Shown here piece after piece: positions 35,248-42,925 of a DNA stretch of 64,000 nucleotides; within the stretch, counting starts at the first letter, position 1, and the number at the start of each line of letters is the position of its first letter. The position numbers were made by a program, and so were the translations under genes. A model generated the notes under the pieces. The model worked only from the letters and a program-made list of their open reading frames with translations. It ran no database searches and had not been told where the DNA came from. Source of the stretch: Rhodomicrobium sp. Az07 (GTDB lineage: Bacteria > Pseudomonadota > Alphaproteobacteria > Rhizobiales > Rhodomicrobiaceae); NCBI RefSeq assembly GCF_018619475.1, contig NZ_JAHFZG010000007.1, forward strand, positions 62,001 to 126,000, read 5' to 3'.

Positions 35248-36210
35248 ATGACAGCGAACGCGCCTTCACTCTTTCCCACGCTCGACGCCATCCGCGAAGG
35301 CGGCAAGGGAACGGTCGCTGCGGCGTTGTCTTCTATCGAGGCCAATCCCGGACCGGCAGCGAGCCTGCTCGACCAAGCCTATGAAGAGCCGAAGGGCATC
35401 GCCCTTGGCATCACCGGGCCGCCCGGCGCGGGCAAGTCCACCATGATCAACGCGCTCATCGCGGGATGGCGCAAGGCGGGGCAGACGGTTGCCGTGCTCG
35501 CGGTAGATCCGTCGTCACGCGCGAGTGGCGGCGCGTTGCTGGGCGACCGCGTGCGCATGCGAAGCGACCCCGAGGATAACGGCGTGTTCATCCGCTCGGT
35601 CGCCGCGCGCAACCGCCTCGGCGGCCTCGCCGACATCGCCTACCCCGCCGCGATCCTGCTCCGTGCCGTCTACGACCGCGTCATCATCGAAAGTGTCGGC
35701 GTCGGCCAGTCCGAGACGGACATCACGTCCGTGTCAGATACCGTGGTGCTGTGCATTCAGCCCGCTTCGGGGGATTCGCTCCAGTTCATGAAGGCGGGCA
35801 TCGCCGAAATCCCCGATGTCGCCGTCGTCACGAAGGCCGATATCGGCGCCGCCGCCACGCGCGCGCTGTCCGACCTCAAAGGCGCGTTGTCGCTGGCCCA
35901 TCGCGACGCGGATGTGTGGACCCCGGAATGCCTTGCCGTATCGGTCACGAGCGGCGCGGGCCTGTCGCCGCTGTTCGAGGCATTCGCCCGGCATGAGGCA
36001 TGGCTACGCGAGGACGGCCGCCTCGCGCGACTTCGCGCCGTCAAGGCGCGCAACTGGGTCGAAACCGAAATCGCTTCGGAGTTCGGCCGCAAGGGTCTTG
36101 CCCTCGCAGAACGCGAATTCTTTAACGACTGGAATAACCGTCCGTTTACCACGATCCGGCGCGCCGCCGCCGAGTTCCGCGTTTCGCGCACACCGTCTCG
36201 CAGCGCCTGA
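35248..36210 (+). CDS. meaB: MeaB-type GTPase, methylmalonyl-CoA mutase chaperone
   Basis: G3E-family P-loop GTPase of the MeaB/ArgK group, 320 residues, which protects and reloads the B12-dependent methylmalonyl-CoA mutase. The Walker A is GITGPPGAGKSTMIN, followed by VLAVDPSSRASGGALLGDR (base-binding and switch) and IIESVGVGQSETDITSVSDT, then VTKAD for guanine specificity. Older annotation as a LAO/AO transport kinase is based on the same family. The mutase gene itself is not in the window. It follows ppdK by about 120 bases, consistent with joint C3/propionate metabolism. Confidence 0.93.
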   Translation: MTANAPSLFPTLDAIREGGKGTVAAALSSIEANPGPAASLLDQAYEEPKGIALGITGPPGAGKSTMINALIAGWRKAGQTVAVLAVDPSSRASGGALLGDRVRMRSDPEDNGVFIRSVAARNRLGGLADIAYPAAILLRAVYDRVIIESVGVGQSETDITSVSDTVVLCIQPASGDSLQFMKAGIAEIPDVAVVTKADIGAAATRALSDLKGALSLAHRDADVWTPECLAVSVTSGAGLSPLFEAFARHEAWLREDGRLARLRAVKARNWVETEIASEFGRKGLALAEREFFNDWNNRPFTTIRRAAAEFRVSRTPSRSA

Positions 36211-36340
36211 ACGCCCGCCGTAAAGCACTTCCGTAATTTTGACACCAACGAAGCTATAGCTGGATAGCTCGAATTGTTTGGCGTCGCCTAACCGGCTGTT
36301 AACCGTCGGGCGTTATGGTCTGCGTTGCGTAGGAGTGTCG

Positions 36341-37444
36341 ATGAGAAGCAGTCGTCCGATGACCGGGGATCAGGGGCAAAGCAGGGCGCTCGTTTCGCGA
36401 CCCCGGCAGCAATTCGAGGTCATCCGGAAGCCGACGTTCGCGGTCGAAGCGCCGCATGCCGTTCCACTCACACTGAAAGCACGCCGGTCTTTCGTTAAAC
36501 TTGCCGGCTATACGATGCTCGCCGGTATTTTTGCCATCGGCGGTTATGCGTGGCGCGATCCCGACATCCGCCGCGCCATCGATTACCGCGTCACGCTGCT
36601 GACCACGACAGGCGTTTCGCAGGTCTCTCCCACCCTCGTCGAAACGGCCGAAGTGGCGGAGCCGCTTACACCGCAGGTCGCGCACCTCTTTTACGACAGC
36701 CAGAAAGGCCCTCGCGCCGACAAGTTCGCCTACGCGCTGAAAGTCGTCGGCACGGACACGATCGCGCGCCGCATGAAGGCCAATCCTTTGCGCCTCGATC
36801 CCGCGAAGGCTGCCTTCGATCCGACGCAAACCGCGGCGCTGGCGAGCGCCTCGCTGTTCATGACCGCATTCGCACCGCGCGACGAAGCGCTGGACGCACC
36901 GACCCCGCCGGAATCGCGCGAGCCGGAATGGGCCGGGCTGCTCAGGAACGCGAGCCTTTCGCCGGAGCAGCCGAAGACGTTGTTCGGCGGCTTGACCGAA
37001 GACGAATTTCGCGCGCGCGAGCTGCGCTGCATGGCCACCGCGATCTATTTCGAGGCGCGCGACGAACCGGCGAAGGGCCAGATCGCCGTCGCGCAGGTTG
37101 TGATGAACCGCATCAGAAGCCCGTTCTACCCGAAGACCATTTGCGGCGTCGTCTATCAGGGCGAGCGGCGGCGCACCGGCTGCCAGTTCTCGTTCACCTG
37201 CACCGGCAAGCGAAATTCCGTTAAGGAACGCAAGGAATGGGCAACGGCGGTGAAGCTCGCGAAGCAGGTGATCGCGGGCGAGGTTTGGCTCGACGAAGTG
37301 AGCTATGCCACGCATTACCACGCGACCTATGTTCATCCTTCTTGGCGGCATGAGTTGATCAAGGTGACACAAATCGGCGGCCACATCTTTTACAGGATGA
37401 AGCCGGGCACCGTGCAACTGGCGCTTCTGAAAGAAGGCCTTTGA
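36341..37444 (+). CDS. SleB-like cell wall hydrolase (Hydrolase_2)
   Basis: Membrane-anchored wall hydrolase of 367 residues. One hydrophobic segment near residues 52-70 (KLAGYTMLAGIFAIGGYAW) follows a basic cytoplasmic tail, placing the rest in the periplasm. The C-terminal Hydrolase_2/SleB domain starts at ELRCMATAIYFEARDEPAKG with the catalytic Glu, then AVAQVVMNRIRSPFYPKTIC, QFSFTCTGK, and the late SYATHYHATYV. In spore formers SleB cleaves cortex peptidoglycan; in alphaproteobacteria such proteins act on ordinary peptidoglycan. The ATG follows an AGGAG site by 6 bases. Confidence 0.9.
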   Translation: MRSSRPMTGDQGQSRALVSRPRQQFEVIRKPTFAVEAPHAVPLTLKARRSFVKLAGYTMLAGIFAIGGYAWRDPDIRRAIDYRVTLLTTTGVSQVSPTLVETAEVAEPLTPQVAHLFYDSQKGPRADKFAYALKVVGTDTIARRMKANPLRLDPAKAAFDPTQTAALASASLFMTAFAPRDEALDAPTPPESREPEWAGLLRNASLSPEQPKTLFGGLTEDEFRARELRCMATAIYFEARDEPAKGQIAVAQVVMNRIRSPFYPKTICGVVYQGERRRTGCQFSFTCTGKRNSVKERKEWATAVKLAKQVIAGEVWLDEVSYATHYHATYVHPSWRHELIKVTQIGGHIFYRMKPGTVQLALLKEGL

Positions 37445-37776
37445 TCGTCGGCAAACGCGACGCAAGCACCACCTTCGTTTCGCACGCGCTTTACAGAAAC
37501 AAGGCTATCGGCGCAATGTCCGTTTTGCGATTGGGTTCGCCCGTAACAAAATAAAACGGAATCCAGTCGATCTGCACAGGCGTAATTCCTTTTTTGTCAG
37601 TGCAGCCATGTTCATCTGGTCAAAATCTCACCGAAGCGTAAGTATTCGCAAGGAGCGTTCACGAATGCGTAACGCCGGGCATTGCGTCGGCGCGCGATGC
37701 CGAGGGTTATGGTTCCGTGTGTCTTGTCGAAATCCGGGCGCGCAGGGGCGCGTCACATCGAAACCGGGAGAGTGTC
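37445..37776. other. intergenic region upstream of cysK
   Basis: About 330 bases with no gene. A GGAAT/ATTCC pair followed by six T residues near 37560-37595 could weakly terminate the hydrolase transcript. The cysK promoter must lie here. No riboswitch was recognised. Confidence 0.4.
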
Positions 37777-38745
37777 ATGGCTGAGAAGAACCACACACCA
37801 GGACGGGGGCGCGTCTACGGGTCCATCACCGAGACCATCGGCGACACGCCCATCGTCCGACTCGACAAGCTTGCGAAGGAAAAAGGCGTCAAGGCGCACC
37901 TCCTCGCGAAGCTCGAATTCTTCAACCCCATCGCCAGCGTGAAGGATCGTATCGGCGTGTCGCTCATCGACTCGCTCGAAAAGCAGGGCAAGATCGAGCC
38001 GGGCAAGAGCACGCTGATCGAGCCGACCTCCGGCAATACCGGCATCGCCCTCGCCTTCGTCGCCGCCGCGCGCGGCTACAAGCTCATCCTCGTCATGCCG
38101 GAAACGATGTCCATCGAGCGGCGCAAGATGCTGGCGCTGCTTGGCGCGGAACTCGTGCTGACGCCGGGCGCGCAAGGAATGAAGGGCGCGGTGGCGAAGG
38201 CGAACGAGCTTCTCGCGGAATATCCGGACGCCGTGGTTCCGCAGCAATTCGAAAACCCGGCCAACCCGGAAATCCATCGCCGCACGACCGCCGAGGAAAT
38301 CTGGAACGACACCGAGCACAAGGTCGACATCGTCGTGTCCGGTATCGGCACGGGCGGCACGATCACGGGCGTGGGCCAGGTGCTCAAGCCGCGCAAGCCG
38401 AGCCTGAAAATCATCGCGGTGGAGCCGGAGGAATCGCCGGTGCTGTCGGGCGGCAACCCCGGTCCGCACAAGATTCAGGGCATCGGCGCGGGTTTCGTGC
38501 CGGGCGTGCTGGATCGCGATGTGATCGACGAGATCGTGAAGGTCAACAGCGCGACGGCGCTGGAGACGGCGCGTCACGTCGCGCGGCTCGAAGGCATTCC
38601 GGTCGGCATCTCCTCGGGCGCGGCCATCGCGGCGGCGATTGAGGTCGGCTCGCGGCCCGAGAACGCAGGCAAGAACATCGTCATCATCGTGCCGAGCTTC
38701 GCCGAGCGCTATCTGTCGACGGCGCTTTTCGATGGGCTTGCCTAA
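37777..38745 (+). CDS. cysK: cysteine synthase A
   Basis: PLP-dependent O-acetylserine sulfhydrylase making cysteine from O-acetylserine and sulfide. The 322-residue product carries the PLP lysine in [11 protein letters not shown], the substrate loop [13 protein letters not shown], the phosphate-binding [12 protein letters not shown] and the late [11 protein letters not shown]. Length fits CysK and not the larger cystathionine beta-synthase. The ATG chosen follows GGGAG and gives the family-typical start; 20 extra codons upstream are open but unlike the family. An adjacent serine acetyltransferase gene (cysE) is absent. Confidence 0.96.
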   Translation: MAEKNHTPGRGRVYGSITETIGDTPIVRLDKLAKEKGVKAHLLAKLEFFNPIASVKDRIGVSLIDSLEKQGKIEPGKSTLIEPTSGNTGIALAFVAAARGYKLILVMPETMSIERRKMLALLGAELVLTPGAQGMKGAVAKANELLAEYPDAVVPQQFENPANPEIHRRTTAEEIWNDTEHKVDIVVSGIGTGGTITGVGQVLKPRKPSLKIIAVEPEESPVLSGGNPGPHKIQGIGAGFVPGVLDRDVIDEIVKVNSATALETARHVARLEGIPVGISSGAAIAAAIEVGSRPENAGKNIVIIVPSFAERYLSTALFDGLA

Positions 38746-38764
38746 GCTTCCGCGCTCCCCCTGC

Positions 38765-38998
38765 CTAATCGGGAATGTCGATCAACCCCCTGGCGTTGGG
38801 CTTCGGCTCGATGCCAAGGGACGCAAGACGGTCCAGAAGCACAGGCGTCGGCACAATGCCGTCTGCAAGCGAGTTCCGGCAGACGTTGCAGATAATGACG
38901 TCCCAGCTTTTGCAATAGCGTGCTCGATAGGCGTTCGGACCGAACCTCCTGTCGAAGCCGCATAAAAAGCATCGCTCCAGTACGCAAACTTCGATCAT
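38765..38998 (-). CDS. small CxxC-containing hypothetical protein
   Basis: A protein of 77 residues with two CxxC pairs, RCFLCGFD and IICNVCRN, spaced about 30 residues apart, which could bind one zinc ion. The C terminus is Pro/Leu/Asp rich. I recognise no family. A GAGGA site lies 4-5 bases before the ATG, which supports translation; a longer frame of 50 more codons upstream is rejected for lack of such a site. It lies head-to-head with the DUF1489 gene and tail-to-tail with cysK. Confidence 0.6.
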   Translation of the reverse strand: MIEVCVLERCFLCGFDRRFGPNAYRARYCKSWDVIICNVCRNSLADGIVPTPVLLDRLASLGIEPKPNARGLIDIPD

Positions 38999-39156
38999 TT
39001 TTCCTCGCGAGCATGAGCACGCGAGACTTATCGCCATGCAAGCTTGCGCGGGTCTCGTGCCGCTGAAGGGGCGATTGTGTTTGTCCAGCCGCCTCCGTAT
39101 GATCGGGCGTCTACCGCATAACTCCGCCGTTCGCCCGCACACACTCACCGCGCCGC

Positions 39157-39579
39157 ATGTCCACCGTACACATCCTGAAGCTCTGCGTGGGCCGCGACAG
39201 CGTCGAAGCGCTCGCCGACTGGCAGAAGCAGCGCCTCGCGGCCGGAGATGCGCTCATCCACACGACGCGCCAGACGCCCCGCCGCGACGGCTTCGGCGAG
39301 GGGTCATCGCTCTATTGGGTGATGGGCGGCTTTGTCCGCGTCCGCCAGGGGATCGTGACGCTGCATGAAATTCGCGGCGCGGACGGCATCATGCGCTGCG
39401 GCTTCGAACTGGACCCGCAACTCGTGCCGACGGAGCCGGTACCGCGCCGCGCGTTTCAAGGCTGGCGCTATCTCGCCGAGAGCGAAGCGCCGCGCGACCT
39501 GAATGCCAAAGCGGCCGCCGAAGAAGGCGCGATGCCGCCGGAGATGCGCGCCGCGCTCGCCGAGCTTGCGCTGATCTGA
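39157..39579 (+). CDS. DUF1489 family protein
   Basis: A conserved alphaproteobacterial protein of 140 residues. DUF1489 members share the blocks HILKLCVG, HTTRQTPRRDGFGEGSSLYW, and the late PRRAFQGWRYL, all present here. Function is unknown. It begins with MSTVHILKL and has no signal peptide or membrane segment. It stands upstream of sodB but is separated from it by a strong terminator-like hairpin, so the two are probably not co-transcribed. Confidence 0.85.
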   Translation: MSTVHILKLCVGRDSVEALADWQKQRLAAGDALIHTTRQTPRRDGFGEGSSLYWVMGGFVRVRQGIVTLHEIRGADGIMRCGFELDPQLVPTEPVPRRAFQGWRYLAESEAPRDLNAKAAAEEGAMPPEMRAALAELALI

Positions 39580-39713
39580 CCATGGATCGCGCACCCCGCA
39601 GACGCGTATTCCGCTTCGCGTATGGTTAATGAAACTGAACGAAACATTCATGTGCCGTTCAGGTGGAAAAGCGCAATCTCCCATTCATCCGATCCCTGAC
39701 GGTTAACCATCAC

Positions 39714-39818
39714 GAACCTTTCCTCGGCCCACACGGGAGGTATGCAGTTCAGGGGCTGCATACCTCTCTTTCTTTTTACCTGAAGCTCGTCCGCCGGCGC
39801 TTGTGAACCTTTCCTCGG
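39714..39818. repeat. pair of 14-bp direct repeats upstream of sodB
   Basis: GAACCTTTCCTCGG occurs at 39714-39727 and again at 39805-39818, 91 bases apart, with a strong hairpin and T-tract between them. Possible readings are two regulator-binding sites or a small duplicated promoter segment. Confidence 0.65.
39737..39777 (+). terminator. intrinsic terminator or leader hairpin before sodB
   Basis: GAGGTATGCAG and CTGCATACCTC form a perfect 11-bp stem around an 8-base loop, followed by TCTTTCTTTTT. It is about 160 bases after the DUF1489 stop and about 100 bases before sodB. It could end the DUF1489 transcript, end a small RNA, or control sodB as a leader. Confidence 0.78.
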
Positions 39819-39872
39819 GAACCTAGTTTTTGAAGCAAGATCAAAAGCAGGTTCAACAAAAAGGAGAAGCAC

Positions 39873-40475
39873 GTGGCATTCGAACTTCCCGCCCTCCCCT
39901 ACGCGTACGAGGCCTTGCAGCCCTATATGTCGGCGGAGACGCTGCAATATCACCACGACAAGCACCATCAGGCCTACGTCGACACGGGCAACAACCTGCT
40001 CAAGGGATCCGGCCTCGAAGACAAGAGCCTCGAGGACATCGTCAAGGCGGCCTACGGCAAGAACCAGCCGCTGTTCAACAACGCCGGCCAGCATTACAAT
40101 CATCTGCACTTCTGGAAGTGGATGAAGCCGAACGGCGGCGGCAAATCGCTGCCCGGCAAGCTCGCGGCGAAGATCGACAGCGATCTCGGCGGCTACGACA
40201 AGTTCCGCGAGGCGTTCATCGAGGCGGGCAAGACGCAGTTCGGCTCCGGCTGGGCTTGGCTGACGTGGAAGGACGGCAAGCTCGAAGTCACGAAGACGCC
40301 GAACGGCGAAAACCCGCTCGTGCATGGCGGCGTGCCGCTTCTGGGCGTCGATGTCTGGGAACACTCCTACTACATCGACTATCGCAACGCGCGGCCGAAA
40401 TATCTCGAAGCGTTCGTCGATAATCTCGTCAACTGGGAGTATGTCGAGGAGTTGTTCGACAAGGCCCACGGCTGA
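39873..40475 (+). CDS. sodB: iron superoxide dismutase
   Basis: Fe-type (Fe/Mn family) superoxide dismutase of 200 residues removing superoxide in the cytoplasm. The four metal ligands are visible: His in ETLQYHHDKHHQAYV, His in HYNHLHFWKWM, and Asp and His in GVDVWEHSYYIDYRN. GSGWAWLTW is the family segment around the second-sphere residues. It starts with GTG, preceded by AAGGAG at 7 bases. A strong hairpin and T-tract precede the gene and a second terminator follows it, so it is a single-gene transcript. Confidence 0.95.
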   Translation: MAFELPALPYAYEALQPYMSAETLQYHHDKHHQAYVDTGNNLLKGSGLEDKSLEDIVKAAYGKNQPLFNNAGQHYNHLHFWKWMKPNGGGKSLPGKLAAKIDSDLGGYDKFREAFIEAGKTQFGSGWAWLTWKDGKLEVTKTPNGENPLVHGGVPLLGVDVWEHSYYIDYRNARPKYLEAFVDNLVNWEYVEELFDKAHG

Positions 40476-40501
40476 CGCCCGCCGAGATACCGATTGCATG
40501 G

Positions 40502-40530
40502 AACGGCCGGGGATTTCCCCGGCCGTTTGT
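40502..40530 (+). terminator. sodB intrinsic terminator
   Basis: AACGGCCGGGG and CCCCGGCCGTT form an 11-bp stem around an ATTT loop with T residues at the end, 27 bases after the sodB stop. It is a strong rho-independent terminator. Confidence 0.9.
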
Positions 40531-40689
40531 CTCGCGCGCGCTTCAGGCAACCGGCGCGGCGACGCCGCCCCATTGATTGCGGGCGAGCGCGTCATGAGCT
40601 AAGTGAGTTGCGTTGGTGGAGCGAGTTTGACATTTGCGCGCGGAGATGCCGCAAACGATGCAGATGTCGGATCGGGCCACGAGAAGCGC

Positions 40690-41733
40690 ATGCTTGTCAG
40701 AGTATTCATGGATACGCGCCGCCCCCCACTGATTTCGGTCGTCCTTCCCGCCTATAATGAAAGCGAAGGGCTGCCCATCGTCGTCTCCTCGATTTTCCAT
40801 GCGCTGGCAAATACCGGCTTGGCGCACGAGATCCTTGTCATCGACGACGGCAGCACCGACGGCACGCGCGAGGTGATGCTCGACCTGTGCGCGAAGCAGC
40901 CCTCGCTGCGCTACGTCCGCTTCTCCCGCAATTTCGGCAAGGAGGCCGCGCTATCGGCCGGGCTTCGGACGGCGGAAGGCGATGCCGTCATCCTGATGGA
41001 TTCCGACGGGCAACATCCCCCTGCCCTTATCTCGCTGTTCCTCGACAAATGGCGCGAGGGCGCCGAGGTCGTCGCGGGCGTTCAGAACGAGCGCCTCGAA
41101 AGCTGGCTGAAACGCTGTTTCAAGGCCGGGTATTACTGGCTGATGCAGGCGGGCAGCAATGTCGTGATCCCGCCGGACGCGGGCGATTTCCGACTCATCG
41201 ACCGCAAGGTTGTCGACGCCATCAACGCCCTGCCGGAACGCAACCGGCAGATGAAGGGGCTTTTCGCCTGGGTCGGCTTTCGCACGGTTTTCGTGCCGTT
41301 TCAGCCTGAGCAACGCGTTGCGGGCGTTACGAAATTCACATGGCGGCAGCTTATCAAGCTCGCCTTTACGGGCCTCACCTCGTTCAGCGTCGTGCCGCTG
41401 CGGCTCGTTTCGCTGACCGGACTTCTCATATCGAGCATCGCATTCCTTTACGGATGCTACCTCCTGTTCGAGCACTACGTGCAAGGCAGCCGCGTGCCGG
41501 GCTGGCCGACGCTCGCCGTCGGCATGATGTTCCTCTCGGGGGTGCAGCTTCTGGCGCTTGGCGTCATCGCGGAGTATCTCGGACGCACCTTCGAGGAGGC
41601 CAAGCAGCGCCCGATCTACATCGTCGCCGAGGATAACCGCGCGAAGTCTCCGCCACACGCGCCTTCCCCCGTCCACGACGGGACGCCATGTGTGGCAGAG
41701 GCGCGGGCCTCCGCTAAAGACGGGCTCTCGTGA
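40690..41733 (+). CDS. GT2-family membrane glycosyltransferase (GtrB/DPM1-like)
   Basis: Polyprenyl-phosphate sugar transferase of the GtrB/dolichol-phosphate mannosyltransferase group, about 347 residues. The GT-A domain has ISVVLPAYNESEG, VIDDGSTDGT, and the DxD-bearing AVILMDSDGQHPP; two membrane helices follow (LVSLTGLLISSIAFLYGCYL and LAVGMMFLSGVQLLALGVIA). The normal family end is near YLGRTFEEAKQRPIYIVAE. After it comes an unusual 30-residue tail coded by a palindromic element. Its stop shares one base with gtrA-like start. Start may also be the ATG 18 bases later or a GTG upstream. Confidence 0.9.
   Translation: MLVRVFMDTRRPPLISVVLPAYNESEGLPIVVSSIFHALANTGLAHEILVIDDGSTDGTREVMLDLCAKQPSLRYVRFSRNFGKEAALSAGLRTAEGDAVILMDSDGQHPPALISLFLDKWREGAEVVAGVQNERLESWLKRCFKAGYYWLMQAGSNVVIPPDAGDFRLIDRKVVDAINALPERNRQMKGLFAWVGFRTVFVPFQPEQRVAGVTKFTWRQLIKLAFTGLTSFSVVPLRLVSLTGLLISSIAFLYGCYLLFEHYVQGSRVPGWPTLAVGMMFLSGVQLLALGVIAEYLGRTFEEAKQRPIYIVAEDNRAKSPPHAPSPVHDGTPCVAEARASAKDGLS
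41648..41700. repeat. nested palindrome inside the 3' end of the GT2 gene
   Basis: Outer arms CTCCGCCACAC and GTGTGGCAGAG (one mismatch) enclose an inner perfect hairpin CCCGTC-CAC-GACGGG. The element codes for the tail SPPHAPSPVHDGTPCVAE, which lies beyond the normal end of the family. Confidence 0.6.
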
Positions 41734-42116
41734 TGCGGCAGATCGCGATTTTCGTCGCCGTCGGCTGCGCCGCCGCGCTCACGCATCTCGGCGTCGTGGC
41801 GCTCGTGGTGGAACTTTTCGGCCTGTCGCCGCTCGCCGCGAACGTAATCGGCTTCGGCATCGCCTTTTTCGTCAGTTTCGGGGGGCATTCGCGCTTTACC
41901 TTTCCCGTGTCTCATGACAGCCTCGCGACGGCCAGGCGTCGCTTCTTCGCCGTCGCCTTTGCCGGGTTCGCGATCAATCAGGCCGCCTACGCGGAACTCT
42001 TGCGCGTATTCGGCCCAACCTATTATCTTCCAATGCTTGCGGCCGTGATCTTGGGTGTCGCTGTCGCCACGTTCCTCCTCTCGAAGCTCTGGGCCTTCGC
42101 TCAGCCGCAAGGCTAG
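41733..42116 (+). CDS. GtrA-family membrane protein
   Basis: Small four-helix membrane protein of the GtrA family, about 127 residues, thought to flip or carry polyprenyl-phosphate sugars together with a GtrB-type transferase. Hydrophobic segments lie at about residues 4-24, 30-50, 70-92 and 98-118, with the motif NVIGFGIAFFVSFGGHSRFTF. The ATG shares one base with the stop of the GT2 gene, and a GTG three bases earlier is also possible. The deacetylase gene follows after 5 bases, so the three genes form one unit for modifying a lipid-linked sugar. Confidence 0.9.
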   Translation: MRQIAIFVAVGCAAALTHLGVVALVVELFGLSPLAANVIGFGIAFFVSFGGHSRFTFPVSHDSLATARRRFFAVAFAGFAINQAAYAELLRVFGPTYYLPMLAAVILGVAVATFLLSKLWAFAQPQG

Positions 42117-42121
42117 CTCTC

Positions 42122-42925
42122 ATGAAAAACATCATCATTAACGCGGACGACTACGCGCTGGACGAACGCGTGGATGCCGCGATCCTCGAACTGGCCGACA
42201 ACGATGTCGTCACCGCTGCGAGCGCCATGGTGCTTTCGCCGCGATGGATGGTCGCGGCTCGCTCATTGAGGACCGCGCCGCTGTCCGGCGGTCTCCATCT
42301 CGACCTCACCAGTCCGTTCGCGGAAGGCGCAAAGCCGAACCATCGTCTTTCGACGCTGATCGCGTTGGCGCACGCACGCCGCCTCGACCTCAAGCTCGTG
42401 CGTCAGGCCATCGCGAAGCAACTCCTCATTTACGAGGAGGGCATGGGCGCCGCGCCGCACTTCGTCGACGGCCACCAGCACGTGCATCATCTTCCCGGTG
42501 TGGCGGAGGTTCTCGTCGACGTCCTGTCCGACCGTTACGCGGGCAATGCGCGGCTCATCGGCCTTCGCATCTGCACGCCTAAGATCAAGCGCGGCACGAA
42601 GGCGGCGGTGATCGCGCGAACGGGGGCGGAGCGGCTGTCGAAGCTCGCCGAGGAGCACGGCCACATCACCAACACGGATTTCGCGGGCGTTTACGACTTC
42701 TCCGAAAAAGCGAGCCTTCCGCAGCTTTGGCAGGGATGGCTCGAAAGCGCGTCCGGCGCATGGCCTCTCATCATGTGCCACGTCGCCAAGCCGGGCGGGG
42801 CCGATGGGGAAAGCGATCCCATCAGAGCCGCCCGCATCCGGGAATACGACTGGCTGCGAAGCCCGGCCTTCGCCGCTCTCAACCAGCGGGTTTCGGCGAA
42901 ACCGGCAGGCTGGCCTCAGGCCTGA
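42122..42925 (+). CDS. ChbG/HpnK (YdjC) family carbohydrate deacetylase
   Basis: Metal-dependent deacetylase-like protein of the ChbG/HpnK family, 267 residues. The signature NADDYALDERVDAAILELA gives the first metal-binding Asp pair, GLHLDLTSP and FVDGHQHVHHLPGV give the histidines, and the late MCHVAKPG is also conserved. Family members act on chitooligosaccharides or occur in hopanoid clusters as HpnK; with GT2 and GtrA beside it a lipid-linked sugar is the likelier substrate here. Its 3' end overlaps the converging YfhO-like gene by 47 bases. Confidence 0.87.
   Translation: MKNIIINADDYALDERVDAAILELADNDVVTAASAMVLSPRWMVAARSLRTAPLSGGLHLDLTSPFAEGAKPNHRLSTLIALAHARRLDLKLVRQAIAKQLLIYEEGMGAAPHFVDGHQHVHHLPGVAEVLVDVLSDRYAGNARLIGLRICTPKIKRGTKAAVIARTGAERLSKLAEEHGHITNTDFAGVYDFSEKASLPQLWQGWLESASGAWPLIMCHVAKPGGADGESDPIRAARIREYDWLRSPAFAALNQRVSAKPAGWPQA

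Noticed and set aside
32864-35269. An 801-residue open frame on the strand opposite ppdK.
   Set aside because: It is a mirror of a highly conserved gene, has Arg/His/Ala-rich composition and no motif; high-GC DNA produces such frames routinely.
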